A stretch of 64,000 nt of DNA from Maridesulfovibrio bastinii DSM 16055 (GTDB lineage: Bacteria > Desulfobacterota > Desulfovibrionia > Desulfovibrionales > Desulfovibrionaceae). The stretch covers positions 178,096 through 242,095 of the forward strand of contig NZ_AUCX01000007.1 in assembly GCF_000429985.1 (NCBI RefSeq), read 5' to 3'. The notes below the pieces were generated by a model. It saw only the letters and a list, made by a program, of their open reading frames with translations, was not told where the DNA came from and searched no databases. Of this stretch, positions 54,502 through 63,919 are shown one piece after another; position 1 is the stretch's first letter, and every line of letters starts with the position of its first letter. Made by a program: the position numbers and the translations under genes.

Positions 54502-54993
54502 ATGAATCCTGAGATTAAAGATAAGCTTCAAAATGAACATCTGAGCATAGGGGAGTGTATATTTACATGCAGAAAAATGTTAATCAACACAGTGCTCGGG
54601 AGTTGTGTTTCAGTAACTTTTTATCATGCCGCATCAAATTATGCAGGCATGTTTCACGCTATGCTGCCGGATGCGGGGATGTCCGGGCGTACTGATTTTC
54701 CATGCAACTTTGCTGATGTTGCAATCCATTCGCTGCTTGCAAGGTTTAAGTATTTCAAAGTCCCGGTATATGAACTGGATGTTAAACTTTTTGGTGGTGC
54801 TAACACCATGTGCTCCGGTGAAAATGCCGGTATCAACGAAATGCTGGATGTTGGTTTGAAAAATGTCCAGTCGGCGCGAGCTGTTTTAAAAGAATACGGT
54901 CTGGTGCCTGTGCGTGAGGATGTGCTGGGCTCTTCCGGGCGGAAGATTGTTTTCAATACTTCCACCGGAGATGTCTGGATGAAGTATTTATAA
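54502..54993 (+). CDS. cheD: Chemoreceptor glutamine deamidase CheD
   Basis: The 163-aa protein has the CheD catalytic residues Thr30 and Cys35 (TVLGSCVSVTFY) and His52 (GMFHAMLP), plus the structural KLFGGANTM and GRKIVFNTSTGDVW motifs. CheD deamidates receptor glutamines and interacts with CheC phosphatases. It is divergent from the Hpt-aminotransferase fusion, linking that locus to chemotaxis. No strong ribosome-binding site; no cheA, cheB or cheR in the window. Confidence 0.94.
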   Translation: MNPEIKDKLQNEHLSIGECIFTCRKMLINTVLGSCVSVTFYHAASNYAGMFHAMLPDAGMSGRTDFPCNFADVAIHSLLARFKYFKVPVYELDVKLFGGANTMCSGENAGINEMLDVGLKNVQSARAVLKEYGLVPVREDVLGSSGRKIVFNTSTGDVWMKYL

Positions 54994-55223
54994 AGTATAT
55001 CATAATTGATATTGTGAGGATAAGTTGGGAACAATTGTCCCGCAGCAGTTGTGTTATATTATTTGTTTTCAGCTGTTATGATTGGAGTTGCTAAATTTTC
55101 AGCTCTGATTATTATTTCTTCAAGCTTAAAATCCGCGTTGAAGGTATTAGTTGTAAAAGAGAATCAAACTTCTCTTTAGGTGATCATTTTTTTCATGAAA
55201 AAAGAATTTTTACAGGAGGCCTG

Positions 55224-55700
55224 ATGGCTTATTTTTTTAAAGCTAATGATGTTGCGGAACTGGCTATGCGCATAGAACAGAAAGGGCAGGCTTTTTATCT
55301 TCTTGCTGCGGATGCTGCCGAAAATCCGGATGCCAGAGAATTTTTCGAATTTTTTGCTCAGGAAGAGTCAAAACATGAAGTCTTTTTCAGGGAATTAAGA
55401 GATCGTATGGGTAACACCGAGCTTCCTCCTGGAAGTGATTTTGAGGAATATACCCGCTACGTGCTTGCTCTCATTGATTCCCATGATGTTTTCAATTTTG
55501 ATTATACCGAAGCTTTTAATTCAGGTGATTTCAGTTTTGATGATGCTGTGAGAACTGCAATGCGTTTTGAAAAAGACACCATTCTTCTTTTCAGCGAACT
55601 TAAGACAATGGTCCCTGATGATGATCGCAGAATCGTTGAAGCCTGTATTGAAGAAGAGCGCGGACATCTCCGTATGCTTGCTGAAAAATTAAAAGATTAA
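55224..55700 (+). CDS. Ferritin-like diiron protein (rubrerythrin-type, no rubredoxin domain)
   Basis: The 158-aa four-helix-bundle protein has the ligand set E...ExxH...E...ExxH: IEQKGQAFY (Glu18), QEESKHEVFF, RFEKDT and IEEERGHLRML. There is no C-terminal rubredoxin domain. Related proteins reduce peroxide or store iron in anaerobes. The start has a strong ACAGGAGG site. The 230 bases upstream contain an 8-bp hairpin (55156-55177) and AT-rich promoter sequence, but no clear PerR box. Confidence 0.9.
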   Translation: MAYFFKANDVAELAMRIEQKGQAFYLLAADAAENPDAREFFEFFAQEESKHEVFFRELRDRMGNTELPPGSDFEEYTRYVLALIDSHDVFNFDYTEAFNSGDFSFDDAVRTAMRFEKDTILLFSELKTMVPDDDRRIVEACIEEERGHLRMLAEKLKD

Positions 55701-55725
55701 TTTTTATTCAGTTATAGATCATGAG

Positions 55726-55756
55726 AAAGGCCGGGAATGAAATCCCGGCCTTTTTT
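55726..55756. terminator. Bidirectional terminator between the ferritin-like gene and flgE
   Basis: An 11-bp stem AAAGGCCGGGA/TCCCGGCCTTT (55726-55736 with 55743-55753) is followed by TTT; convergent genes end on both sides. Confidence 0.9.
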
Positions 55757-57356
55757 ACTTTTTAACTCCGAGCAGATTGTTGATGACCGCATCCGAGGTG
55801 GTAATAACTTTTGAGTTTGCCTGAAATCCTCTCTGGGTCAGAATCATATTTGCAAATTCTGAGGCAAGATCAACGTTTGAAGTTTCCAGATTGTTGGTAA
55901 CGGTTGATCCCATTCCGTCTTCCTGAGGGACTCCTTCAATGGCTGCACCGGATTCATTTGTTTCGGAAAAGTAATTTGAACCTTCTCGTCGCAGCCCATA
56001 TTCATTGGTAAAATTATAAAGGTTGATTTTATAGTAATCCACTGAAAGACCGTTTGAGAAAAGTCCTCTCAGCACTCCGTCTTTATCAACTTCAATGTTT
56101 TGAAGATACCCTTCACCAAAACCGTCTTGAGACCTGTTTATGGTTGTTGATGATCCCCAGTAGTCCGTTGTGCTTAATCCCTGAATTTTGCCATCGGCCA
56201 TGCGGGCAAGGTTGGAAGCATTGCTCCCGACATCAGCCGCGGTGGTCCCTGATAAATTCCATTGTCCGTCACCGGCCTTTATACCCAGATTAAGAGCGAT
56301 GTCCTGTTCGCTGGGAGTTCCGCCGTCAGGATCAGCAAATACAGCTGAAAATTGAGGCATTCCATCCTCATTTATATCAGCCAGCTCCCAATTGGAGAGA
56401 TCTTTAGCATCTCCTGAAGAATTACTCGAAAGGGTATAGGCACTCATGCTCTGCAAATCTCCGTCACCTGAAAAAGTCAGGGTTCCGGTCATAAGAAGAC
56501 CGGCTGAGGATGTGCCTGCTGTCTGTGCGGCTGCATCGCTTGAAGGATCGACTCCCACGACAAATTCCCAGTATTTGCGGTCGGAAGTATCACCGTCTGA
56601 AGGTGTTACTTTATCAAAATATATTATCAGATCCTGGGCATTACCGTTTTTATCCCATACTTTGATTGAAGAATTGTAGGAATATTTTTCCGCATCAAGA
56701 GGAGGCTGTGATGTTCCGTCCCAGTTTTTCATTAAAGCGAAAAACGGATTAGAGCTGTCTGTGGTCTGATCAATGTCAGCTGAATCAAGATTTGAAATCA
56801 TTGAGACTTCAGTTGTTGCCTTGGGATCGGACTTAATTACATCAATCATATTGCCGTTAGCATCTAGTTCCTGCTTGATGGGCAAAGCAATATCTGTTGA
56901 TGATGCCGAGATAACCCCGTGCTCGTCTATGGGATATCCCTGAAGAGCGTTGCCGTGGTTATCTTTTAAGATACCGTTTTTATCGAAACGGAAGTGTCCG
57001 TCACGGGTGTAGACACGCTCACCGGTATCAGCGTTTCTTACTCCGAAAAAACCCTTTCCACCGATGGCTATATCTGTACTTTCCGTGGACGGATCAAAAG
57101 AACCTTCAGCAAAATCAGTTCTAGTATTGGCAAGTCTGACACCGTTACCTATCTGGGCCGATCCGTGATTGTCACCGCCGGCAACAACTCCGGCAGTAGT
57201 ACCCGGCGCGGCTTTGCTGCTTAAGGTTTCGAAAAAAGCATATCCAGATTTATAGGCAACAGTATTTATGTTTGCAATATTACTGCTGATCTGCTGCATT
57301 CGATTGCTGTGGGCCGTAATACCGGAGGCCCCGACGTACATAGATCCGAAAGCCAT
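55755..57356 (-). CDS. flgE: Flagellar hook protein FlgE
   Basis: The 533-aa protein has the rod-hook N-terminal motif (ISSNIANINTVAYKSGYAFFE), the flagellar hook central beta domains, and the C-terminal coiled coil (NLETSNVDLASEFANMILTQRGFQANSKVI). Length is typical of Deltaproteobacteria. GGAG lies 7 bases before the ATG, and a sigma-54-like promoter is at 57458-57473. No other flagellar structural gene is in the window, so it stands alone. Confidence 0.96.
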   Translation of the reverse strand: MAFGSMYVGASGITAHSNRMQQISSNIANINTVAYKSGYAFFETLSSKAAPGTTAGVVAGGDNHGSAQIGNGVRLANTRTDFAEGSFDPSTESTDIAIGGKGFFGVRNADTGERVYTRDGHFRFDKNGILKDNHGNALQGYPIDEHGVISASSTDIALPIKQELDANGNMIDVIKSDPKATTEVSMISNLDSADIDQTTDSSNPFFALMKNWDGTSQPPLDAEKYSYNSSIKVWDKNGNAQDLIIYFDKVTPSDGDTSDRKYWEFVVGVDPSSDAAAQTAGTSSAGLLMTGTLTFSGDGDLQSMSAYTLSSNSSGDAKDLSNWELADINEDGMPQFSAVFADPDGGTPSEQDIALNLGIKAGDGQWNLSGTTAADVGSNASNLARMADGKIQGLSTTDYWGSSTTINRSQDGFGEGYLQNIEVDKDGVLRGLFSNGLSVDYYKINLYNFTNEYGLRREGSNYFSETNESGAAIEGVPQEDGMGSTVTNNLETSNVDLASEFANMILTQRGFQANSKVITTSDAVINNLLGVKK

Positions 57357-57457
57357 CCTTGAACTCCTTGTTATTAATCCCGGTCATCTGACTCATGAAC
57401 GGGCTGTATGCCGTAACCCGGAAAAAAAATCCGGTTCTGTTAAGATATACTAAGATA

Positions 57458-57473
57458 AGCAAAGGGCATGCCG
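57458..57473 (-). promoter_or_regulatory. Predicted sigma-54 promoter of flgE
   Basis: The minus strand reads CGGCATGCCCTTTGCT. The GG and GC doublets (57472-57471 and 57460-57459) are exactly ten bases apart, close to the TGGCAC-N5-TTGCT consensus. The start codon lies about 100 bases downstream. Hook genes in many flagellated proteobacteria use sigma-54. Confidence 0.6.
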
Positions 57474-57538
57474 ATGAAATCTAAACAAGAGTTAAAATAA
57501 ATAAACGGAGAGCTTATTTCGTGGTAATAAATGGGAAA

Positions 57539-58315
57539 TTAAGACTTTTTTGAAGATTTTATTTTGTAGTTGAGGAATTTTTCCAACTTGAGTGAAGATT
57601 CGTGGTCAGGATCAAGAATGAGACTTTTGCGGACAAACGTTAAGGCGTTCTTGTAGTTTCCGTTTTCCGCATGTGCTCTTGCAAGGTTGAAATACAGGTT
57701 TTCATCGGAATCTGTAAATTCCAGCGCGCGTTCGTAATATTCCACAGCTTCGCTGTACATACCTGATTTTCTGAGACTTATTCCGAATTCGTTGAAAAGG
57801 TGCTTGTGCTTTTTCTGGAAAGCAGCATTGAGGCCGACTATTCTTTTAAATATATCCTGCGCCTTATCGTAATCCTGCCTTTTAAGGTAGCACAGGCCTA
57901 TTCCAAAATTAGCGCGGATGTTACATTCATCAATATCAAGAGCTCTGTCGTACTCCATTTCCGCTGTGAATGTATTCCCGAGCTGCCTCTGACGGTCAGC
58001 CTTAGCAAGGATTTTTCCCAGCTTCTTCATGGCGGGGAAAACTTCGTTTGTATAGAGCTCCAGTTCCGGTGAAAAGGAGTCGAGCAGTTCGTCTTTGCTG
58101 ACAATCTGTTCATCTCCCTGAGGGACTTTCTGGGCATTCAGAGGGCGCAGTGAGATGTCTCCATCCTCATTCTCTTCTCCATAGTAAAGAAAAGTCTGGA
58201 TGGCTTTTTTTTTGGTGGTTCCAGTACCGATGTAAGAAACAACACGCGTGGAAAAAGCACCTCTTATAATAGGCGCAGCTTCATTATTTTCCATGTGGTC
58301 ATTCTTATGAATCAT
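57539..58315 (-). CDS. TPR-repeat protein
   Basis: The start is uncertain: ATG 58315 (258 aa), the shorter ATG 58294, or 58375. The conserved part begins near APIIRGAFSTR. A roughly 100-residue N-terminal part (RVVSYIGTGTTKKKAIQTFLY) precedes four to five tetratricopeptide repeats (about 110-240, e.g. AEMEYDRALDIDECNIRANFGIGLCY, though only its first residues are diagnostic). It is cytoplasmic and likely a protein-protein adaptor. It lies upstream of flgE on the same strand; a flagellar or chemotaxis link is possible but unproven. Confidence 0.78.
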   Translation of the reverse strand: MIHKNDHMENNEAAPIIRGAFSTRVVSYIGTGTTKKKAIQTFLYYGEENEDGDISLRPLNAQKVPQGDEQIVSKDELLDSFSPELELYTNEVFPAMKKLGKILAKADRQRQLGNTFTAEMEYDRALDIDECNIRANFGIGLCYLKRQDYDKAQDIFKRIVGLNAAFQKKHKHLFNEFGISLRKSGMYSEAVEYYERALEFTDSDENLYFNLARAHAENGNYKNALTFVRKSLILDPDHESSLKLEKFLNYKIKSSKKS

Positions 58316-58494
58316 TAATATATCACTTTGATTTTTAAGTATTCTTTTTCTTATATTCAGGGTTCCCCGAGGCATCTAATTAGATGGTCATATTAGCATA
58401 AAAGAAGGGAAGCGACAATTTGAAAAGATAAAAATCATATTCGCACTACTGTTTCCCATTAATTTCAATTTAGTCTGATTTAGTATATTTTGTC

Positions 58495-58541
58495 GATTAA
58501 AAAAGCGGGACTAAGCCTGCTTAAAAGGCTTAATCCCGCTT
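58495..58541 (-). terminator. Rho-independent terminator of the macro-hslVU operon
   Basis: A 16-bp stem with one C-A mismatch (58503-58518 with 58526-58541) is followed by CTTTTTTAAT on the minus strand, just past the hslU stop. Confidence 0.88.
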
Positions 58542-58561
58542 AATAATTGATATAAAAAAGG

Positions 58562-59941
58562 TTACAGTATGTATCTGGACAGATCTCTGTCTTCTACAAC
58601 ATCCTTAAGGCTGTCCTGAACATAGTTGCGGTCTATAAGAACTCGGCCGTTAGGAGTATCCGGAGCTTCGAAAGAGAGCTCTGAGAGTATTCTTTCCATT
58701 ATAGTGTAAAGTCTTCTTGCTCCGATGTTCTCGGTCTGCTCGTTTATTTTTTGAGCTGTAGAGGAGATTTCTTCGAGAGCTTCCTTACTGTAGTCCAGTT
58801 CTATTCCTTCTGTTTCCATCAGGGCTTTATACTGGACAGTCAGAGCATTGCGGGGTTCAGTGAGGATTCTGTAGAATTCATTTTTACCAAGAGCGTTCAA
58901 CTCAACTCTCAGTGGAAAGCGTCCCTGAAGTTCAGGGATAAGGTCTGAAGGCTTGGAATAATGAAATGCACCTGCAGATATAAACAGGATATGATCTGTT
59001 TTAATCATTCCGTATTTAGTGTTGACCACACAGCCCTCAACAATAGGCAGGAGGTCGCGCTGTACTCCTTCTCTTGATACGTCAGTACCACCGCCGCCTT
59101 CATGCCTTTCAGCAATTTTATCAACCTCATCAAGGAATATGATGCCGGTCTGTTCAACCCGTTCTTTAGCTATTTCAGTTACTTTATCCATGTCGATCAG
59201 TTTTTCTGACTCTTCCTGAATAAGCAGCTCGTAAGCTTCACGGACTTTTACTTTGCGGGTTTTCTTTTTATTGGGGAACATCCTTCCAAGCATATCGGAA
59301 ACCTGCAATCCCATATCTTCCATTCCGGGCATGGCCATCATTTCCACCTGAGGTCCACCCTGAACAGTTACGTCCAGCTCGACTTCGCGTTCATCCAGCT
59401 TGCCTTCACGCCACATTTTGCGGAATTTTTCACGGGTAGAACTGTCTGATTCGGAAATTGTTTCGGGCTTGTTTTCATCCGATTTATTGGAGAAAAATCC
59501 CATTCCGTTACTGCTTTCTTTTCTACTGTTGGGGAGCAGCAGATCCAGAAGGTGGTCTTCGGCATGCTTTTCAGCACGCACGCGAACTTTTTCAGTTTCC
59601 TCTCCCCGGACAAGGTTTATGCCTATTTCCATAAGGTCGCGGATCATTGATTCTACATCACGTCCAACATAACCCACTTCTGTAAATTTAGTGGCTTCAA
59701 CTTTGAAGAAAGGACATCCTGCCAGTTTAGCCAGCCTGCGGGCAATTTCAGTTTTACCAACGCCGGTAGGTCCCATCATGATAATATTTTTAGGAGCTAT
59801 TTCATCCCGCAACTCAGGAGTGAGCTGCTGTCTGCGCCAGCGGTTGCGCATTGCTATAGCTACCATTCTTTTGGCTTCGTCCTGACCGATTATGTATCTG
59901 TCCAGTTCGGATACTATTTCCCTTGGGGTGAGATTACTCAT
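58562..59941 (-). CDS. hslU: ATP-dependent HslUV protease, ATPase subunit
   Basis: The 459-aa AAA+ protein has Walker [10 protein letters not shown], the pore motif GYVGRD, Walker B FLDEVDKI, sensor residues ([15 protein letters not shown]), an I-domain insertion (about 110-240), and a C-terminal tail (DLSRYIL) that docks into HslV. It unfolds substrates and feeds them to HslV. It lies 9 bases downstream of hslV. Confidence 0.97.
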   Translation of the reverse strand: MSNLTPREIVSELDRYIIGQDEAKRMVAIAMRNRWRRQQLTPELRDEIAPKNIIMMGPTGVGKTEIARRLAKLAGCPFFKVEATKFTEVGYVGRDVESMIRDLMEIGINLVRGEETEKVRVRAEKHAEDHLLDLLLPNSRKESSNGMGFFSNKSDENKPETISESDSSTREKFRKMWREGKLDEREVELDVTVQGGPQVEMMAMPGMEDMGLQVSDMLGRMFPNKKKTRKVKVREAYELLIQEESEKLIDMDKVTEIAKERVEQTGIIFLDEVDKIAERHEGGGGTDVSREGVQRDLLPIVEGCVVNTKYGMIKTDHILFISAGAFHYSKPSDLIPELQGRFPLRVELNALGKNEFYRILTEPRNALTVQYKALMETEGIELDYSKEALEEISSTAQKINEQTENIGARRLYTIMERILSELSFEAPDTPNGRVLIDRNYVQDSLKDVVEDRDLSRYIL

Positions 59942-59950
59942 TTCAAACCT

Positions 59951-60493
59951 TTATTTTTCTATTGTTTTCAATATGATGTGGTCGTTTGTGAATACACATA
60001 TTTCCGAGGCGATATCCATGGCCTTGCGGGCAATTTCCGGGGCCGGCATATCGGTGTGGCGGGATAAAGCTCTTGCTGCTGACAATGCGTAAGCTCCACC
60101 GGAACCAATGGCAGCAAGACCGTCATCTGGTTCGATAACATCACCGTTACCGCTGATGATCAGAATGTGTTCGGCATCAGCAACCAGCAGCATTGCTTCG
60201 AGCTTGCGCAGGTATTTGTCGGTACGCCAGTCTTTTGCCATTTCAACAGCGCTGCGGACCAGATTACCTGAGTAGCTTTCAAGCTTTTTTTCAAATTTTT
60301 CGAAAAGATTAAAGGCATCTGCGGTGGCTCCGGCAAAGCCGCCCATTACTTTCCCGTTGTAAAGGGTGCGCACTTTTACAGCCGAATGTTTCATAACCAG
60401 AGACTGTCCGAGAGTGACCTGTCCGTCTCCAGCCATTGCCGATCCGTTTTCATCCTTTACTGCGAGGATAGTTGTTCCCCTGAGTTCAATCAC
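59951..60493 (-). CDS. hslV: ATP-dependent HslUV protease, peptidase subunit
   Basis: The start is GTG at 60493 with AAGGAGATAACA upstream. The 180-aa N-terminal-nucleophile hydrolase is processed before Thr (LRG-TTILAV), exposing the catalytic Thr. Typical motifs include [26 protein letters not shown] and [14 protein letters not shown]. It forms the two-ring peptidase that pairs with HslU. It lies 41 bases downstream of the macro-domain gene. Confidence 0.97.
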   Translation of the reverse strand: MIELRGTTILAVKDENGSAMAGDGQVTLGQSLVMKHSAVKVRTLYNGKVMGGFAGATADAFNLFEKFEKKLESYSGNLVRSAVEMAKDWRTDKYLRKLEAMLLVADAEHILIISGNGDVIEPDDGLAAIGSGGAYALSAARALSRHTDMPAPEIARKAMDIASEICVFTNDHIILKTIEK

Positions 60494-60534
60494 TTGTTAT
60501 CTCCTTATCATTTGTCCCCAATTCGAGGACCATT

Positions 60535-61089
60535 TTATTCCATTTCAGGTTTACCCAGTATTCGGCATGCCAGAGAAGTCCACAGTTCATAATCATTGTT
60601 ACCGTGGATAATCATTTTGCAGTGTTTAAGAGGCTTGGGCATCTTAAACAAAGCATCAAGAGCTATGGGCACAGCCAGTTCAGTAGGAAATCCGTAAACT
60701 CCGCAACTGATTGCCGGAAAAGCAATTGTTGAGCATTCTTTTTCAGCAGCTTCCCTCAGAGAGCTGGTGTAGCTTGACTTTAAAAGCTCAGGCTCATTGT
60801 TGTGACCACCATGCCACACCGGACCGACTGTATGGATGATATAAGCTGCGTTCAGGTTGAAGCCGGAAGTTGTCACAGCTTCTCCGGTAGGCAGATAGCC
60901 TGAAGCCTTAATTATTTTTCTACATGCCTGCGGAAGCTGCGGTCCTGCCGCTCTATGTATCGCCCCGTCTACACCGCCGCCTCCGGCGAGTCTCGGATTG
61001 GCTGCGTTGACAATGGCATCCACTTTTTGAACCGTGATATCTCCACGCTCGATTGAAACTATTTTCCCATCTGATTTCCAGCTAAGCAT
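60535..61089 (-). CDS. Macro-domain ADP-ribose hydrolase (MacroD-type)
   Basis: I choose ATG 61089 (184 aa). The macro fold shows VDAIVNAANPRLAGGGGVDGAIH, the ADP-ribose-binding and catalytic loop of MacroD-type enzymes, and FPAISCGVYGFP near the C-terminal part. It removes ADP-ribose from proteins or deacetylates O-acetyl-ADP-ribose. It is the first gene of an apparent operon with hslVU, an unusual pairing of ADP-ribose signalling with proteolysis. Confidence 0.92.
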   Translation of the reverse strand: MLSWKSDGKIVSIERGDITVQKVDAIVNAANPRLAGGGGVDGAIHRAAGPQLPQACRKIIKASGYLPTGEAVTTSGFNLNAAYIIHTVGPVWHGGHNNEPELLKSSYTSSLREAAEKECSTIAFPAISCGVYGFPTELAVPIALDALFKMPKPLKHCKMIIHGNNDYELWTSLACRILGKPEME

Positions 61090-61496
61090 GATCAATCTGC
61101 CTGATATACATTCGGGGTAAAACGATAAAATTTACAAATTGATACAAGAATAAGAACTCAGACGGCAATGACAAGTGTATCAGTTGAAAGAAATTTAATA
61201 TTAGCCAAATTTTGTATTTATATAGGTTCTGCTTTCGAAATGAGCAAAAAAAGTGTAAAAAAATTATGCTAAAAGCACGCAATCCAAAAAAACAACAATT
61301 CTGTACTCTTGGATGGCAGTGTGTTTCTACGGGTTTAGTTTTCCGCATTTTAATGAATGTGTGTAAAAATGAATCCGATAGTGGATCCATAAGTCTTTAA
61401 ACTCAATATATACTGATAAGACTTTATTCTATTAGTGAATAAAAATATTCACTTCGGGGTTTCAATTTAGAAAATGGTGGTTCTGTTGGGGGTAGT
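61090..61496. other. AT-rich intergenic region with an 8-bp palindrome
   Basis: About 400 bases hold divergent promoter space for the macro-domain operon and the Cache chemoreceptor. A perfect inverted repeat AGTGAATA-AAAA-TATTCACT lies at 61434-61453, about 44 bases before the chemoreceptor start, and could be an operator. An open frame at 61212-61400 does not look coding. Confidence 0.5.
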
Positions 61497-63653
61497 ATGT
61501 TTAGAAAGATGAGTATCGGTACTAGAATAGCGCTTGGAATAAGCGTTTTGATGATTTTAATATTTGTTGTTTTTACGGTTATTATGGCTGGTAAAACCCG
61601 CGAAACTTCAAAAGAGCAGGCTATACACTACGCCGAAGAAATGGCCGGAAGGTATGGCAACAAGATAAGGTTGAATATTGAAAAGGCCTTGGAAGCATCA
61701 TGGGCCGGTGCAGCTTCTTTTATGGCTTTTACAGAGCATAAGGATTCTGCTGACAGGGATATAGCTGATGAAGTCATTAAAAAGATAATTGAATCAGATC
61801 CCATGTTCTACGGAATACAGGTTGTGATCAAGCCGAATGAATTTGACGGCCGTGATGCCGAGATGAAAGGGCAGCGGGACTGGTATGGACCAAATGGTGA
61901 ATACGGGCCTTATTTCTGGCGTGAAAATGGTGAATTCAAGGTTGTGGATATGCATCGCCGCAATCCCGGAGTAACCAGATCGTGGTATAAAATTCCCCGT
62001 GATACCGGAAAGCCTGTTTTGACAGAACCTTACTACTCTGATGTTGTAAAGGATGTTTTTGCCACTGTCAGTGTTCCGATTATCAAAAAAGGCCAGTTTC
62101 TTGGAATTGTTGGAATTGATTTCGCAATCGGATCATTTCAGGACATGGTTAAAAATATCAAACCGATGGGTAGCGGTTATGCCTTTCTTGCCTCTCATGA
62201 CGGGTATTGTGTGGCTTACCCTGATGCGGAAATGCGCGGTAAAAATATCCTTGAGGCATTTCCTGAAAGTGAGCGCAGCAGAATTAAAGAAGCAATGGCA
62301 GCCGGGAAGGTCTTTCATGAAGATATGGTTCTGCCTAAAGACGGCCGGGAATATTTTATTCTTTTCGAGCCTATTGAGATCAGTGGAACAACCACACCAT
62401 GGGTTTTTGGGGTGGCAATTCCCACTTCCACCATTTATGCCGATTCAATCAGCGTCTTAAAATTAAGTTCCATAGTTTCTGTTATAGCCATCCTGTTAGT
62501 TATAGGAACGGTTCTTGTCATTGCCCGCAAGGTGTCCAAGCCTATCGGAGCCATGGTTGAGTTTGCCAGAAATATTGCTGACGGTGATTTTGATTCAAGG
62601 CCGGATGAAAAGCAGTTCATTGGCGAGCTTGAAGAACTCAATGTTGCCCTCAATCAGATGATCGGCAGCCTTGTTGAATCCATCTCCACGGCAGACGAAA
62701 AAACTAAAGAAGCTGAAGAGCAGACCATCGCTGCCAACAGAGCACTTGAAGATGCCCGCGAAGCCCGTGAAGCTTCTGAAAGAGCTCGGTCTGAAGGTAT
62801 GTTGCATGCGGCCTCGCAGCTCGATGAGATTGTCACCAACGTTATTTCAGCCTCGGAAAAATTATCGGAGCTTATTCTTGAGGCCCATAACGGTTCAGAT
62901 GTGCAGCGTGCTCGCACAACAGAATCAGCTACAGCCATGGAGCAGATGAACGCTTCTGTTCTTGAAGTTGCCAGAAATGCTTCAAGGGCTGCTGAGAGTG
63001 CCATGGATGCAAAACATAATGCAGAAGAGGGCGGCAAGATAGTTTCTGATGTTGTTAATTCCATCAACCACGTTAATACCGCATCTGAAAAAATGGTTAA
63101 TGGATTGACCGAGCTTGGCAGCAAAGCTGACGGAATCAATCAGATTATTACAGTCATTACTGATATTGCTGATCAGACCAATCTTCTGGCCCTGAATGCT
63201 GCAATTGAGGCCGCAAGGGCAGGTGATGCTGGCAGAGGTTTCGCTGTTGTCGCTGATGAAGTCCGTAAACTTGCGGAGAAGACCATGCAGGCCACTGATG
63301 AGGTGGAAGACGCAGTTCATGATATCCAGGCTGAAACAAAAAAGAATATGGATGAAATGAGGAATGCTGCGGATATGGTTGAAAAAAGTACTGAATACGC
63401 CGGGCAGGCCGGGGATAGTCTGAATACTATTGTCACGATTGTTGAAGATACTGCCGATCAGGTCAGAGCTATAGCAACGGCCAGTGAGGAGCAGTCTGCT
63501 GCCAGTGAGCAGATCAACAGAGGAACTGAAGAAGTGAACAGAATTGCAGCTGAAACAGCCGGAGCAATGGATGAATCAAGGAATGCTGTTCAGGATTTGA
63601 CCAGACTTTCTGCTGAGTTGCAGGATTTGATAGCTATGCTGAAAAAAGGCTGA
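61497..63653 (+). CDS. Methyl-accepting chemotaxis protein with double-Cache sensor
   Basis: The 718-aa protein has an N-terminal membrane helix (about 10-29), a dCache-type periplasmic sensor (about 38-310, with [19 protein letters not shown], then the second-lobe EPYYSDV and GIVGIDFAI), a second helix (about 323-343), HAMP and a signalling domain with the canonical tip. dCache_1 receptors often bind amino acids or organic acids. GGGGG lies five bases before the ATG. Terminator at 63681. Confidence 0.95.
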   Translation: MFRKMSIGTRIALGISVLMILIFVVFTVIMAGKTRETSKEQAIHYAEEMAGRYGNKIRLNIEKALEASWAGAASFMAFTEHKDSADRDIADEVIKKIIESDPMFYGIQVVIKPNEFDGRDAEMKGQRDWYGPNGEYGPYFWRENGEFKVVDMHRRNPGVTRSWYKIPRDTGKPVLTEPYYSDVVKDVFATVSVPIIKKGQFLGIVGIDFAIGSFQDMVKNIKPMGSGYAFLASHDGYCVAYPDAEMRGKNILEAFPESERSRIKEAMAAGKVFHEDMVLPKDGREYFILFEPIEISGTTTPWVFGVAIPTSTIYADSISVLKLSSIVSVIAILLVIGTVLVIARKVSKPIGAMVEFARNIADGDFDSRPDEKQFIGELEELNVALNQMIGSLVESISTADEKTKEAEEQTIAANRALEDAREAREASERARSEGMLHAASQLDEIVTNVISASEKLSELILEAHNGSDVQRARTTESATAMEQMNASVLEVARNASRAAESAMDAKHNAEEGGKIVSDVVNSINHVNTASEKMVNGLTELGSKADGINQIITVITDIADQTNLLALNAAIEAARAGDAGRGFAVVADEVRKLAEKTMQATDEVEDAVHDIQAETKKNMDEMRNAADMVEKSTEYAGQAGDSLNTIVTIVEDTADQVRAIATASEEQSAASEQINRGTEEVNRIAAETAGAMDESRNAVQDLTRLSAELQDLIAMLKKG

Positions 63654-63680
63654 TAAGCAGTCAGACTAAAAGAATTAACG

Positions 63681-63717
63681 GCAGGATGAAGTTTATACGC
63701 TTCATCCTGCTTTCTTA
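63681..63717 (+). terminator. Rho-independent terminator after the Cache chemoreceptor
   Basis: An 11-bp stem GCAGGATGAAG/CTTCATCCTGC (63681-63691 with 63700-63710) with an 8-base loop is followed by TTTCTT. Confidence 0.88.
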
Positions 63718-63919
63718 TGCGGCACGTTGTCAAGCACCCCGCTAATTCTGATTTTATATTTTCGTAGGCCGCATTCATCCCTCACCTTGCGGTGCAATTA
63801 ATTGATATTCCTTTTCTTATTCGTGCTCAGCGGCACCAAGTACCGATTCGGTACCAAATCAATTTAGGATCGCCATTTTTATTTCGTTGTCAAAGCAACC
63901 AAAAGCCCCTCGCGATCCG
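63718..63919. other. Non-coding flank of a mobile element
   Basis: There is no gene here. A 7-bp perfect inverted repeat around one central base (GTACCGA-T-TCGGTAC, 63840-63854) and a small CACC/GGTG hairpin (63786-63797) lie downstream of the transposase tail. This may be the 3' end of an insertion sequence, possibly including a guide-RNA region if the element is of the IS1111 type. The element boundary is not recognised. Confidence 0.4.

Noticed and set aside
55078..55179. 33-codon frame before the ferritin-like gene
   Set aside because: It has no ribosome-binding site and runs through a hairpin; too weak to support as a gene.
61212..61400. 62-aa open frame upstream of the Cache chemoreceptor
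   Set aside because: No ribosome-binding site, low-complexity Lys/Cys-rich composition and no protein-like pattern; treated as chance.
3601..63290. Long near-identical repeats at chemoreceptor signalling tips
   Set aside because: The shared blocks in the chemoreceptors at 2541, 5505 and 61497 are the conserved hairpin tip of the family, not mobile or recent duplications.
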